Assembly (NCBI RefSeq): GCF_001025175.1
Contig: NZ_AP012324.1
Coordinates: forward strand, 1-64,000
Length of the DNA stretch: 64,000 bases
Origin: Bifidobacterium breve DSM 20213 = JCM 1192
Lineage (GTDB): Bacteria > Actinomycetota > Actinomycetes > Actinomycetales > Bifidobacteriaceae
Reading direction: 5' to 3'
How positions within the stretch are numbered: the first letter of the stretch is position 1; the number at the start of each line of letters is the position of its first letter. Shown here one piece after another: positions 10,023-20,926 of this stretch. The notes under the pieces are model-generated. The model was not told the origin of the DNA and did no database searches. It saw only the letters and a program-made list of their open reading frames with translations. The position numbers and the translations under genes are program-made.

Positions 10023-10574
10023 ATGAACGATCAGTTCGACAATAACGAGTCCGAGGTGATTCAGCCCAATATCGGCAATACGGTGAATGATATGGTGACA
10101 CCTGAACCCGTTCGGGAGGCACCGCGCAAGGCCCGTTCTGTTTCCAGCGAGCCGGAAGAGGTTACCAGCAGACCGAAGACTGTTCGTCCGGCAGCTCGTC
10201 GCAGCACTCCACGCGCCCGCCGCATGAGCCTGTCCCTGACCCGTGTGGATGCATGGTCCGTGGCCAAGGTGACATTCATGCTTTCGATTGCCGGCGCCAT
10301 TATCCAGATTGTCGCCGCAGCCGTCGTCTGGCTGCTGCTCGATTTGGTCGGTGTATTCAGTCAGATTACCCAGATTGTTTCTTCCACTGGCTTGGATGCT
10401 GGCGGTCTTGATCTGAAGAATGTGCTGTCCCTGACCACCGTGGTGTCTGGTGTGACCATCTTCTCCATTATCGAAGTGGTGATTTTCACCATTCTGGCCA
10501 CCATTATTGCGTTGATTTACAACGTGGTCAGCTCGCTGGTCGGTGGCGTGCACGTCACCCTCGGCGATGACTGA
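10023..10574 (+). CDS. DUF3566 membrane protein
   Basis: A 183-residue protein: a polar, low-complexity cytoplasmic N-terminus (to about 70) and then the DUF3566 domain with two predicted membrane helices (about 82-108 and 143-170) around the motif SLTRVDAWSVAKVTFMLSIA. Genes of this family sit after gyrA across actinobacteria, and the function is unknown. It has a strong ribosome binding site and probably reads from the gyrA transcript through the hairpin above. Confidence 0.92.
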   Translation: MNDQFDNNESEVIQPNIGNTVNDMVTPEPVREAPRKARSVSSEPEEVTSRPKTVRPAARRSTPRARRMSLSLTRVDAWSVAKVTFMLSIAGAIIQIVAAAVVWLLLDLVGVFSQITQIVSSTGLDAGGLDLKNVLSLTTVVSGVTIFSIIEVVIFTILATIIALIYNVVSSLVGGVHVTLGDD

Positions 10575-10592
10575 GTTTTAGCTATACCAACA

Positions 10593-10631
10593 AAACTCCC
10601 CTCAGTCCGATTCATGGACTGAGGGGAGTTT
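10593..10631. terminator. Bidirectional terminator
   Basis: AAACTCCCCTCAGTCC / GGACTGAGGGGAGTTT, a perfect 16-bp stem with a 7-base loop, placed between the convergent DUF3566 gene and LacI-type gene. The terminal A/T tracts allow it to work on both strands. Confidence 0.85.
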
Positions 10632-10647
10632 CGTATATTCATAGTCA

Positions 10648-11718
<1,071 letters not shown>

Positions 11719-11733
11719 TTACTACCCGTCATT

Positions 11734-11759
11734 AGGTAATTGGTAATGTATGTTTACCT
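11734..11759. promoter_or_regulatory. Candidate operator upstream of the LacI-type gene
   Basis: GGTAA at 11742-11746 and TTACC at 11754-11758 form an inverted repeat, and a further AGGTAA at 11734 pairs with TTACCT at 11754-11759. Position 70-100 bases upstream of the regulator start suggests autoregulation. This is inferred from symmetry only. Confidence 0.4.
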
Positions 11760-11929
11760 GATACCTATCGTAGCGCACATCAATCGGAGTGCGGCAAAGA
11801 TGTGCGCCAGTTGGCGGAAAAACAACACACCGCCCGAATGAATAGCATCATTCGGGCGGTGTTGTGCGGCAATGTCTGCTTGCTGTTGAGTCACATTCGG
11901 CTAACGGCATTACCTATGCGTTACTTGGT

Positions 11930-12331
11930 TTACCGGGCTGCGGACTCCTTGTCGAGCAGCGCGGCCTTGGCGATGTCCTCGCCGTACTTGGCGGCATCGG
12001 ACTCATCGTGCAGGTTGGCTTCGATCTTGGCCGCGATACGGGCGTGAACCTTTTCGTCGATCTTCACGAAGAAGGCGAAGATCAGAAAGCCGATGATGAT
12101 GAATGCCAGCGGCGTCCAGAAGGCGAAGCCCTCGAAGGTGGTGATGTTGGCCTGGGTCATGTCGGCGGCGGTGGTCTTGTCGACGCCGGCGAACAGCGCG
12201 TTGGTGGCAAAGACCATGAAGTAGGTGCTCAGTGCGTTGTAGGACAGCGCCTGGCCGAAGTTACCGAATGCAAAGGCGGCAAGACGGCCTTTATTAAGCT
12301 TTTTCTGGGGTTCGGCAGTTGATGACGACAT
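11930..12331 (-). pseudogene. Lactose/galactoside permease (GPH family), internal deletion
   Basis: The 133-residue frame joins the N-terminus of a GPH-family symporter (KLNKGRLAAFAFGNFGQALSY, first membrane helix) directly to its last membrane helix and cytoplasmic tail (WTPLAFIIIGFLIFAFFVKIDEK...). Full-length GPH symporters have about 450-500 residues and 12 helices, so most of the protein is missing, in frame, somewhere near 12150-12180. ATG 12331 is chosen because GAGGAAA lies seven bases upstream; the longer upstream frame has no ribosome binding site. It cannot be a working transporter in this form. It lies between the LacI-type regulator and lacZ, where a lactose symporter is expected. 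Confidence 0.82.
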
Positions 12332-12601
12332 CAGTGTTTCCTCATTTCCCGTGATACTGACTGCGGGGCGGCCGGCGTTGGCCGTTATTTCTGTCGTTGA
12401 ACAAGATAATGCGTTACCTATGCAAAGTAAAACCATAACTAAATGCATTATCTAATAGTGATACTAGGAATGTCCGCAATGTGATTGCGGTGACGATTAC
12501 TGCTCCTTGGTATCTAGCTCGTATAGGTCTGCGTCAGACTGTGCGGTGATGCACCATGCGATACTGCCGAGCTTGATTTTCATCGATATGCAGGTTATAT
12601 T

Positions 12602-12622
12602 TAGTAAACATTTTATTTACTA
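12602..12622. promoter_or_regulatory. Candidate operator upstream of lacZ
   Basis: TAGTAAA (12602-12608) and TTTACTA (12616-12622) form a perfect palindrome with a 7-base spacer, 53 bases before the lacZ start. The 343-base gap 12332-12674 also holds GATAATGC...GCATTATC arms near 12405-12450 and the repeated decamer TTACCTATGC, which occurs at about 11909 and 12413. Binding by the adjacent LacI-type protein is inferred. Confidence 0.45.
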
Positions 12623-12674
12623 GTTCAGTCACGGTGCCGTGACGAATTCGATGCAAGGAAAGGCGAAAACCATT

Positions 12675-15600
12675 ATGACCAACTTGCAGTCAGCTCAGCA
12701 GTTCTCTCAGGCCTGGCTTACCGACCCGCGTGTGTTTGCCGTCAACCGGCTTGCCGCGCATTCCAGCCACAAGTTCTATGATCACGCTCCCCAGTGCGGC
12801 GAAGCCATGGATCTCAAGCAGAGTCTGGACGGTCAATGGCGCGTGCAGATGGTGGATCTCGCTGATTTGGCGGACAACGAGCTTGCTGAGGCGGCGTTTG
12901 CTCAGCCGGGATACGACGCTGCCGGCTTCTCCCCCATCGAAGTTCCCTCCGCATTGGAGACCAAGGGATTCCTGAATCATCAGTATGTCAACCAGCAGTA
13001 CCCGTGGTCCGGCCATGAGAGCCCAGTGGCACCGGATGTGCCGAAGCATAACCACGTGGCGCTGTACCGTCATGAGTTCTCTTTGGAACCCAAGGCAGCT
13101 GCCGTGTTGGAGGCCAATAAGACTGCTGCGGATGATACCGCCAAACGTCGCGTTACGTTGACATTCCAAGGCGCGGCCACGGCTATTGCCGTCTGGCTCA
13201 ATGGCGCTTTCATCGGCTATGCCGAGGATTCCTTTACTCCCAGCGAGTTCGACGTGACTGATGTTCTGCGTGACGGCGTCAATACGTTGGCCGTGGCTTG
13301 CTTTGAATTCTCGTCCGCCAGCTGGCTCGAGGACCAGGACTTCTGGCGTCTGCACGGCATCTTCCGTTCCGTGGAGCTGGAAGCCCAGCCGTTGGTTCAT
13401 GTGAACGACCTGCGCGTGCTGGCCGATTACGACCACACCACTGGCGAAGGTTCGTTGGACGTCGTCGCACTGGTGCGCAATGCTGGCACTGCTGCCGCCG
13501 TTGCCGCCACAGTGCTCGATGCTGCCGGCAACACTGTCTGGCACAGCAAGCTGACTGCCGGAGCTGATGCCGAGACGTTGACCGTGAAGGCCAATGTCGG
13601 CAAGGTCAACCCGTGGAGTGCCGAAGAGCCCACGCTGTACACCCTGCAGGTGGTGGCAACCGATGCCGCCGGTCAGGTAATCGAAGCAGCGCTGCAGCGC
13701 ATCGGCTTCCGCCACTTCGCCATCGAAGACGGCCTGATGAAGCTCAACGGCAAGCGCATTGTGTTCAAGGGCGTCGACCGCCACGAATTCGATGCCCGCA
13801 CCGGCCGCACGATTGCCGAAGCGGACATGATTGAGGACATCCACTCGTTCAAGCGCCTCAACATCAACGCCGTGCGCACCTCCCACTACCCCAACGAGAC
13901 CCGCTGGTACGAGCTGTGCGACGAGTACGGCATCTATGTGCTGGACGAAACGAACCTCGAAACCCACGGCAGCTGGACCGATCCGGGCGATGTGTTCCAG
14001 CCCGCACGCGCCATCCCGGGCAGCAAGGACGAATGGCGCGCCGCCTGTGTGGACCGCACCGCAAGCATGGTGCGCCGCGACTACAACCACCCGAGCGTGG
14101 TGATCTGGTCGCTGGGCAACGAGGCGTTCGGCGGTGACGTGTTCTACTCGATGCGCGACTTCGTGCACGAGAACGACCCGTTCCGCCCGGTGCACTACGA
14201 GGGCACGTTCAACGACCCCGAATTCAGCGCCGCCACAGACATCATGAGCCGTATGTATGCCAAGCCTGATGAGATTGTCAAGCTATACCTCGGCGAGGAC
14301 GGCAAGAAGCCGTACATTTCCTGCGAATACAGCCACTCGATGGGCAACTCCACCGGCGGCCTGCACCTGTACACCGAACTGGAGCGCTACCCGCTCTACC
14401 AGGGCGGCTTCATCTGGGATTACGTCGATCAGGCCTTGTGGCAGGACTGCGGCGACGGCACCGAGCGCCTGGCCTACGGCGGCGACTTCGAAGACCGTCC
14501 GAACGATTACGAGTTCAGCGGCGATGGCGTCATGTTCGCCGATCGCACCCCCTCCCCCAAGGCTCAGGAAGTCAAGCAGTTGTATGCCAATGTGAAGCTC
14601 GTGCCGGACGAGTCCGGTGTGACCATCACTAACGACAACCTGTTTGTCTCCACTGCCTCCAGCCTGTTCACCGCGCGCGTGTTGGTGGACGGTGTGGAGC
14701 GTTGGCATGCCAACTACCGCTTCGATGTGCCTGCCGGCGAGACCGTGCGTGAGCCGATCGCCTTCCCGAAGGTCACCGATTTGGTGGCTCTGTCCGGCAG
14801 CGCCGAAGTGACCTACGAAGTCGACCAGCGTCTGGCTGAGGCCACTGACTGGGCTCCGGCCGGCTACGAGCTGACCTTCGGCCAGTATGTCGCCGCGGTT
14901 TCGTTCGATGATGGTGCCGCGGATGCCGTTGTTGCCGGCGATGCCGAAGTGGCAGCCGATGGCTTCAACGCCGGTATTCACACCGACTTCGGCGAAGTGC
15001 TGCTCTCCAAGACGCAGGGTGGCATGGTCTCCTTCAAGCGCGATGGCCGTGAAATGGTGATTCGCCGCCCGAACCTGACCACCTTCCGTGCGCTGACCGA
15101 CAATGATCGCGGTAACGGTTCCGGTTTCGAGCGCGCCCAGTGGATGGCCGCCGGACGCTATGCCCGTGTGACCGATACGTCGGTCGAGGAGACTGCCGAT
15201 GGCAAGGGATTGAAGGCCACCTACAGCTATGAACTGGCCGACGCCAAGCACACGCCAGTCACCGTGCACTATGAAGTCGACGCCGCACTGCGCGTGCACC
15301 TGACGGTCGAGTACCCGGGCGAGGCGGATGCCGCCACGCTGCCGGCATTTGGTCTCGAATGGATCCTGCCCAAGCAGTACGACCGCCTGCGTTTCTACGG
15401 TCTGGGACCGGAGGAAACCTATGCCGACCGTCTGCACGGCGCCAAGTTGGGCGTCTTCTCCCGTACCGCTGCCGAGGATTGCGCGCCGTACCTGCTGCCG
15501 CAGGAGACTGGCAACCATGAGCAGGTGCGTTGGGCGGAAATCACCGACGAATACGGCCACGGCATGCGCGTGACCGCAGCCGGCGGCACCCGATTCGCCA

Positions 15601-15806
15601 CCAGCCTGCTGCCGTACAGCTCGCTGATGCTTGAGGATGCTCTGCACCAGAATGAGCTGCCGAAGCCGCGCCACACCTTCCTGCGTCTGCTGGCCGCCCA
15701 GATGGGCGTCGGTGGCGACGACACGTGGGGTGCTCCGGTTCACGACGAGTTCCAGGTGCCGGCCGACCAGCCGCTCAAGCTGGATGTGACACTCGAACTA
15801 ATCTGA
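12675..15806 (+). CDS. lacZ: Beta-galactosidase, GH2 family
   Basis: Hydrolyses lactose and other beta-galactosides in the cytoplasm. The protein has 1043 residues from ATG 12675, which is preceded by AAGGAAAGG; an in-frame ATG at 12639 would add 12 residues without a ribosome binding site. The five-domain LacZ layout is visible: jelly-roll sugar-binding domain, immunoglobulin-like domain, TIM barrel with acid/base Glu483 (SLGNEAFGG) and nucleophile Glu551 (SCEYSHSMGN), and the C-terminal Bgal_small_N domain ending about residue 1040. The frame is intact although the neighbouring permease is deleted, so lactose must enter by another transporter if this enzyme is used. A palindrome 5' of the gene is a likely repressor site. 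Confidence 0.97.
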   Translation: MTNLQSAQQFSQAWLTDPRVFAVNRLAAHSSHKFYDHAPQCGEAMDLKQSLDGQWRVQMVDLADLADNELAEAAFAQPGYDAAGFSPIEVPSALETKGFLNHQYVNQQYPWSGHESPVAPDVPKHNHVALYRHEFSLEPKAAAVLEANKTAADDTAKRRVTLTFQGAATAIAVWLNGAFIGYAEDSFTPSEFDVTDVLRDGVNTLAVACFEFSSASWLEDQDFWRLHGIFRSVELEAQPLVHVNDLRVLADYDHTTGEGSLDVVALVRNAGTAAAVAATVLDAAGNTVWHSKLTAGADAETLTVKANVGKVNPWSAEEPTLYTLQVVATDAAGQVIEAALQRIGFRHFAIEDGLMKLNGKRIVFKGVDRHEFDARTGRTIAEADMIEDIHSFKRLNINAVRTSHYPNETRWYELCDEYGIYVLDETNLETHGSWTDPGDVFQPARAIPGSKDEWRAACVDRTASMVRRDYNHPSVVIWSLGNEAFGGDVFYSMRDFVHENDPFRPVHYEGTFNDPEFSAATDIMSRMYAKPDEIVKLYLGEDGKKPYISCEYSHSMGNSTGGLHLYTELERYPLYQGGFIWDYVDQALWQDCGDGTERLAYGGDFEDRPNDYEFSGDGVMFADRTPSPKAQEVKQLYANVKLVPDESGVTITNDNLFVSTASSLFTARVLVDGVERWHANYRFDVPAGETVREPIAFPKVTDLVALSGSAEVTYEVDQRLAEATDWAPAGYELTFGQYVAAVSFDDGAADAVVAGDAEVAADGFNAGIHTDFGEVLLSKTQGGMVSFKRDGREMVIRRPNLTTFRALTDNDRGNGSGFERAQWMAAGRYARVTDTSVEETADGKGLKATYSYELADAKHTPVTVHYEVDAALRVHLTVEYPGEADAATLPAFGLEWILPKQYDRLRFYGLGPEETYADRLHGAKLGVFSRTAAEDCAPYLLPQETGNHEQVRWAEITDEYGHGMRVTAAGGTRFATSLLPYSSLMLEDALHQNELPKPRHTFLRLLAAQMGVGGDDTWGAPVHDEFQVPADQPLKLDVTLELI

Positions 15807-15856
15807 GTTGCCGCGGCGCTCCTGTTGAGGAGTTGCCGTTGTAGACCTGTAGAACA

Positions 15857-15894
15857 CTGAGGGCGGTTATCGGGATTCCGGTAACCGCCCTCAG
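15857..15894 (+). terminator. Terminator-like hairpin after lacZ
   Basis: CTGAGGGCGGTTATC / GGTAACCGCCCTCAG with an 8-base loop and one G-T pair, 50 bases after the lacZ stop; no long T-run follows. Confidence 0.7.
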
Positions 15895-15903
15895 CGTCAA
15901 TAA

Positions 15904-16055
15904 TTTAGGAAATAAGCGGCTTCGTCCTAAAATCTTGTCACTGACTCTGTCTCAGTGACAGAAATTTAGGGGCATGGGGCTGATTTCCTGAAATCCTGTC
16001 ACTGAGTTGCCGCGAACGACAAAAATTTAGGACGAGTGGGCTATTTTCCTAAATT
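15904..16055. repeat. Array of alternating short inverted repeats
   Basis: TTTAGGA-N14-TCCTAAA occurs twice with exactly the same spacer (15904-15931 and 16025-16052), with a decayed third unit between them (about 15963-15993). A second motif, TGTCACTGA-N7-TCAGTGACA (15936-15960), alternates with it, and its left arm recurs at 15997-16005. The array fills most of the 430-base gap between lacZ and the VanZ-RDD gene. I see no gene here. Confidence 0.75.
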
Positions 16056-16238
16056 TCTGACGCTGTCGGAAAAAACAATTGGCCATCTGCGGGAGGCTCA
16101 TAGTTGGGCACGTGTCGCTGCCGGGGAGTTGATCGGTCATCCATGGAGTCTCATGGTCGCGGTGGTGACTCGCATTGCGATTTTCTCCACCTTCAGAATG
16201 ATGTCGTGTTTACTGGCGGCTTCGTATGATGACGAACG

Positions 16239-17477
16239 ATGCTTACGTATTTGGGTTATTTTTCGACGTCGTTCACTATTGCAATCGTAATGTGGCCGAT
16301 TCTTTCGGCCGTACTTACTTTGCCGATTCTGGCTGGGCTGTACCATCGCCACCATCGTATGAAGTTGTTGTCTGCGGGAGCCGCATATCTGACGGTACTG
16401 TATGTGCTCGGTTTGATTACATTCACACTGTATCCGATGCCGGATGACCCGGAAGCGTTCTGCGCGGCGAATGCCGGCCAGTTCGCACCACAGCTTGACC
16501 CGCTGCGTTTCATCTCAGACATCCAAAACGGCGGATTGAGCGGCATACTGCAGCTGGTAATGAACGTGGTGCTGTTCATGCCGCTTGGTTTCGTGCTCAC
16601 TCGGTGGCTGCGCTGGCGTTGGTGGGCGGTGCTGATTGGCGGATTCGCCGTATCGTTGTTCATCGAAAGCTCGCAGCTCAGCGGTTTCTGGGGCCTCTAC
16701 CCGTGCGCCTACCGTCAGTTCGACGTCAACGATCTGATGACCAATACGTTGGGTGCGATGGCGGGCCTCGCCGTGGCCGTGTTGTTCGGCAAGTGGGTGC
16801 CGATGGCCCACATGCCCGAACGCAGCGAGTATAATGAACACCCTGGCGCGGTGCATCGTCTGGTGACGTTCATCATCGATATGGTTTTTGTGGCCTTGGT
16901 ATACGTCCCGCTCACCTTGTTGGTGACGTTCTTGTTCTACTGGGCGGCTGAGCCTTTGCAGAACGGTGATTTCATGCTGTTCGGTGGACATCTGACCGTT
17001 GGCGTTGGTTGGCTGAACTTCCTTGCGCCAATAGGAGCCAGTCTGGCGTTCCTCATTTTCGAGTTCCTGATTCCGTTGGGGCATAAGGGCCGCACGCTTG
17101 GCGGCATGTATACGCACATGACCATTGAAACCAAGCCGCGCAAGGGAATCGCGCGCGCCGTGTTCTACATTCTGCGCACGCTGATTATGGGCGCAATGGT
17201 GGTTATGTTCATTATCGGATTCGGACACAACGCGCATATCATGCACTACACCTTCTACGGCTTCGTCATCCTGTTCCTCTTCGCGGTGTTCGCCCATCGC
17301 ATGCCTTGGGACTTTGTGCCAGGATCTTCGGTGGCGCCGGCCCCGGCTGTGTCCGTGTATGGAGCGGCGGACGTCGCTGCGGCACCGGCTGAGTCATCTG
17401 CCGCGAATGCACATTCGGACAAAGAGGGTGCGGCAACCGTGGCGGGTGATGATGCTGTACCTGGCGCGCCCGATTAG
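16239..17477 (+). CDS. VanZ-RDD fusion membrane protein
   Basis: A 412-residue protein with two joined membrane domains. Residues about 40-195 match the VanZ-like domain (FTLYPMPDDP; QLVMNVVLFMPLGFVL; FIESSQL; FDVNDLMTNTLGAMAG). Residues about 205-370 match an RDD domain (HRLVTFIIDMVFVALVYVPLT; GRTLGGMYTHMTIETK). About eight membrane helices are visible, and the tail after 375 is alanine-rich and disordered. VanZ relatives modify glycopeptide or lipoglycopeptide susceptibility in some firmicutes, and RDD proteins are poorly defined, so no specific function is claimed. The ribosome binding site is weak, so the exact start is uncertain. Inverted-repeat arrays flank it on both sides. Confidence 0.88.
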   Translation: MLTYLGYFSTSFTIAIVMWPILSAVLTLPILAGLYHRHHRMKLLSAGAAYLTVLYVLGLITFTLYPMPDDPEAFCAANAGQFAPQLDPLRFISDIQNGGLSGILQLVMNVVLFMPLGFVLTRWLRWRWWAVLIGGFAVSLFIESSQLSGFWGLYPCAYRQFDVNDLMTNTLGAMAGLAVAVLFGKWVPMAHMPERSEYNEHPGAVHRLVTFIIDMVFVALVYVPLTLLVTFLFYWAAEPLQNGDFMLFGGHLTVGVGWLNFLAPIGASLAFLIFEFLIPLGHKGRTLGGMYTHMTIETKPRKGIARAVFYILRTLIMGAMVVMFIIGFGHNAHIMHYTFYGFVILFLFAVFAHRMPWDFVPGSSVAPAPAVSVYGAADVAAAPAESSAANAHSDKEGAATVAGDDAVPGAPD

Positions 17478-17568
17478 GATGCTGCGTCGAAGGGCGCGGT
17501 GAATACGAAGAATACGGGTGATGCGCGTGCCGAAGGCGATGAATCCGCCGCCACAAATCCGAATACTG

Positions 17569-17778
17569 TGGGACAAGATGAAAAATAGGCCGATTTTTGG
17601 CTGTTGTCCCATTCCCATAGTTGTGGCCTGATATGGCATAACCGTAGGAATGGCGGTATTCCAACGATTCTGATTTCTTGTGTTGGGACAATCGAACAGT
17701 CAATCGATTGATGCTGATGTTGTCCCACAGTCTCGTGGGACAACATCGCAAAAACAGCGATTATCGTATGTTGTCCCA
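17569..17778. repeat. Three regularly built inverted-repeat units
   Basis: Each unit is TGGGACAA followed after 27-28 bases by TTGTCCCA: 17569-17611 (N27), 17684-17727 (N28) and 17736-17778 (N27). Interiors differ in sequence but each contains a smaller self-complementary core. They fill the gap between the VanZ-RDD gene and gdhA; no open frame of note lies here. Confidence 0.8.
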
Positions 17779-17789
17779 CGCTGAATAGC

Positions 17790-17830
17790 ATCGGCCCCTG
17801 CCCTTCATGAGTGGAAGGACGGGGGCCGAT
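17790..17830 (-). terminator. Terminator of gdhA
   Basis: ATCGGCCCC...CCTTC and GGAAGG...GGGGCCGAT form a long, nearly perfect stem (17790-17830) 40 bases beyond the gdhA stop codon. Confidence 0.8.
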
Positions 17831-17871
17831 TGGTTTATTCGCGATTGCGATCGCGGCAGTCTGTCAGAGGA

Positions 17872-19254
<1,383 letters not shown>

Positions 19255-19323
19255 TTATATTGTATGTACGGTGTCAAGGGGTGACAAGAAATTGCTCAGG
19301 ATGTGGCGTGGAGCGGATGTGGC

Positions 19324-20316
19324 CTACGCCACCAACTCCGATGCATCGGCGCGAGCGATGGCCTGCTCGTAGTCTTTGGTGCCCTTGAAGACTTCCTTGG
19401 TCCACGGGTTGATGCCCTGCTTCTTGGCGCGCAGCAGGATGTAGCCGAGTGCCAACACGTTGGCCACTAGCGCGATTAGGGACACCGCAAGGTTCACGTT
19501 CGGGTTGTTCACGGACTGGGTGGAGAACACGGAGTAGTCCTGGAACATCGGGAATACCTGCGCGAACATGCACCAGATGGCCAATGTATTGGCGCGATTC
19601 TGGATCCAGCCGCCCTTGTTCCAGAAGAAGTTGGCCACGGTGGGCGCCAGCAGCAGTGCAAGGCCGCAGTACCAGGAGTGGGTGGGCAGGCAATTGTAGG
19701 TGTAGCAGAAGTTCCACAGATCGTAGGCCACGATGAACACCCAGGTCATGTCCGGCCAGAGCATGTCGTCCTTCTTCTTGGAGGCGTAGATGCCGAACCA
19801 GCCGGTCATGCAGAAGATATTGAGGATGCCGGCCAAGCCGTTGAACACGTTGTGCCAGCCACCGTAGAGGGTCACGCCTTCAGTGGAGATCCAGGTGGTG
19901 CCCCAGCCGCGGATGGCGGATTCGAAGTCAGAGACCACGGCGATGAGGATGTTGATGGCCACGATCACGAACGGGAAGCACTTGAACCAGTGGGATTTGC
20001 CGATAGAGCCCCACTTGTATTTGAGGGCCATAAAGCCGATGCAGCCGATGGTGGCCGCGTAGAGCTTGGCGTAGTGGAACCAGCTGGTCATGTGCACGTA
20101 GGTCGGATTGTTGAGTGCCCAGTCGGCGCCCATTGCGGCGGCGGTGTAGATGGTGATGAAGTAGACGGTCAGCACAGCCGGGACGACGAGGAAGGCGACG
20201 ATGCCGCCGGTTTTGGTGCGACGAGCCAGTTCATTGGCGCCAATAAGGCAGCAGAAGACGAGTATCCAGCCAATCCATTGGTAGATGGCGTTGTCGCCGT
20301 AGACCTGAAACAGCAT
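19324..20316 (-). CDS. DUF5692 family multi-pass membrane protein
   Basis: A 330-residue integral membrane protein with about nine helices and unusually many Trp, Tyr and Cys residues (WSTW, CYTYNCLPTHSWYCG). It matches what I know of DUF5692, a family found in bifidobacteria and some other gut bacteria, with no known function. The short cytoplasmic tail ends in KGTKDYEQAIARADASELVA. It is a single-gene unit; its promoter region carries two TTGAC-N5-GTCAA palindromes, so it is probably repressed by a dimeric regulator encoded elsewhere. Confidence 0.75.
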   Translation of the reverse strand: MLFQVYGDNAIYQWIGWILVFCCLIGANELARRTKTGGIVAFLVVPAVLTVYFITIYTAAAMGADWALNNPTYVHMTSWFHYAKLYAATIGCIGFMALKYKWGSIGKSHWFKCFPFVIVAINILIAVVSDFESAIRGWGTTWISTEGVTLYGGWHNVFNGLAGILNIFCMTGWFGIYASKKKDDMLWPDMTWVFIVAYDLWNFCYTYNCLPTHSWYCGLALLLAPTVANFFWNKGGWIQNRANTLAIWCMFAQVFPMFQDYSVFSTQSVNNPNVNLAVSLIALVANVLALGYILLRAKKQGINPWTKEVFKGTKDYEQAIARADASELVA

Positions 20317-20385
20317 GAGCGGTCCTTTCTGATATGTGGTGCGCCCCGCGATTCTCCATCGGATTCCGAGCGCCGACGCCGCTTA

Positions 20386-20444
20386 TTGACGCAGCGTCAA
20401 TTTCTCTCACGGCATAGTGTATCCCTATGTTGACATGGTGTCAA
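20386..20444 (-). promoter_or_regulatory. Two TTGAC-N5-GTCAA operator-like palindromes
   Basis: Perfect copies at 20386-20400 and 20430-20444, 44 bases apart (about four helical turns), upstream of the DUF5692 gene. The second arm pair extends to TTGACA-TGG-TGTCAA. Confidence 0.6.
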
Positions 20445-20559
20445 TATGGGTTCTGTGCATGCGGTTTCGCATCATTACAAGGTTGACAGGCTGCTGAAAT
20501 TTGTCTGTGATGCACTAGAATCGGATTGGATGTTGAGAAGTTGGTTGCGAAAAGATAAA

Positions 20560-20590
20560 AACCCTTGGAATCGGCATGATTCCAAGGGTT
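20560..20590 (-). terminator. Terminator of tRNA-Ala
   Basis: AACCCTTGGAATC / GATTCCAAGGGTT, a perfect 13-bp stem with a five-base loop, followed on the minus strand by TTTTATCTTTT. Confidence 0.85.
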
Positions 20591-20595
20591 ATCTG

Positions 20596-20668
20596 TGGAG
20601 CTAGCCGGGTTCGAACCGGCGACCCTCTGCTTGCAAAGCAGATGCGCTACCAGCTGCGCTATAGCCCC
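20596..20668 (-). tRNA. tRNA-Ala (anticodon TGC)
   Basis: On the minus strand GGGGCTA (5') pairs with TAGCTCC (3') as acceptor stem, with discriminator A and no encoded CCA shown. The anticodon loop is CTTTGCAAA (TGC), and the T-arm carries GGTTCGAAC. Length 73. Confidence 0.97.
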
Positions 20669-20672
20669 AGTG

Positions 20673-20698
20673 AAAAAAAGAGCGGCACGCGGGCCGCT
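20673..20698 (-). terminator. Terminator between tRNA-Ile and tRNA-Ala
   Basis: AGCGGC / GCCGCT stem with a six-base loop and seven T on the minus strand, placed after tRNA-Ile and before tRNA-Ala. It suggests the two tRNAs are separate transcription units. Confidence 0.7.
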
Positions 20699-20711
20699 TC
20701 ACTTTTTTCTG

Positions 20712-20785
20712 TGGGCCCGGGAGGACTTGAACCTCCGACCTCATCCTTATCAGGGATGCGCTCTAACCAGCTGAGCTACGGGCCC
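20712..20785 (-). tRNA. tRNA-Ile (anticodon GAT)
   Basis: Minus-strand acceptor arms GGGCCCG / CGGGCCC with discriminator A, anticodon loop CTGATAA (GAT), T-arm GGTTCAAGT. Length 74. No 16S or 23S gene is nearby, so this pair is outside an rRNA operon. Confidence 0.97.
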
Positions 20786-20926
20786 GATTCATACGCTCTA
20801 AAAGCGCACAAGTAGTTATAATACCGATTCCCTTTGACTTGTCAATGCGTAAGAGACGGCGTGTCGCGGGTGGTGCCTTGCTGGGGGAGTGCGGTTGTGT
20901 CGTGCTGCGGACGGACAATATGCGGC

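Noticed and set aside
12690..15743. Two long open frames antisense to lacZ
   Set aside because: Shadows of lacZ codon bias, with no ribosome binding site or recognised domain.
20596..20785. Remains of an rRNA operon
   Set aside because: The Ile/Ala tRNA pair recalls rRNA spacers, but no 16S or 23S sequence is adjacent, and a terminator separates the two genes.
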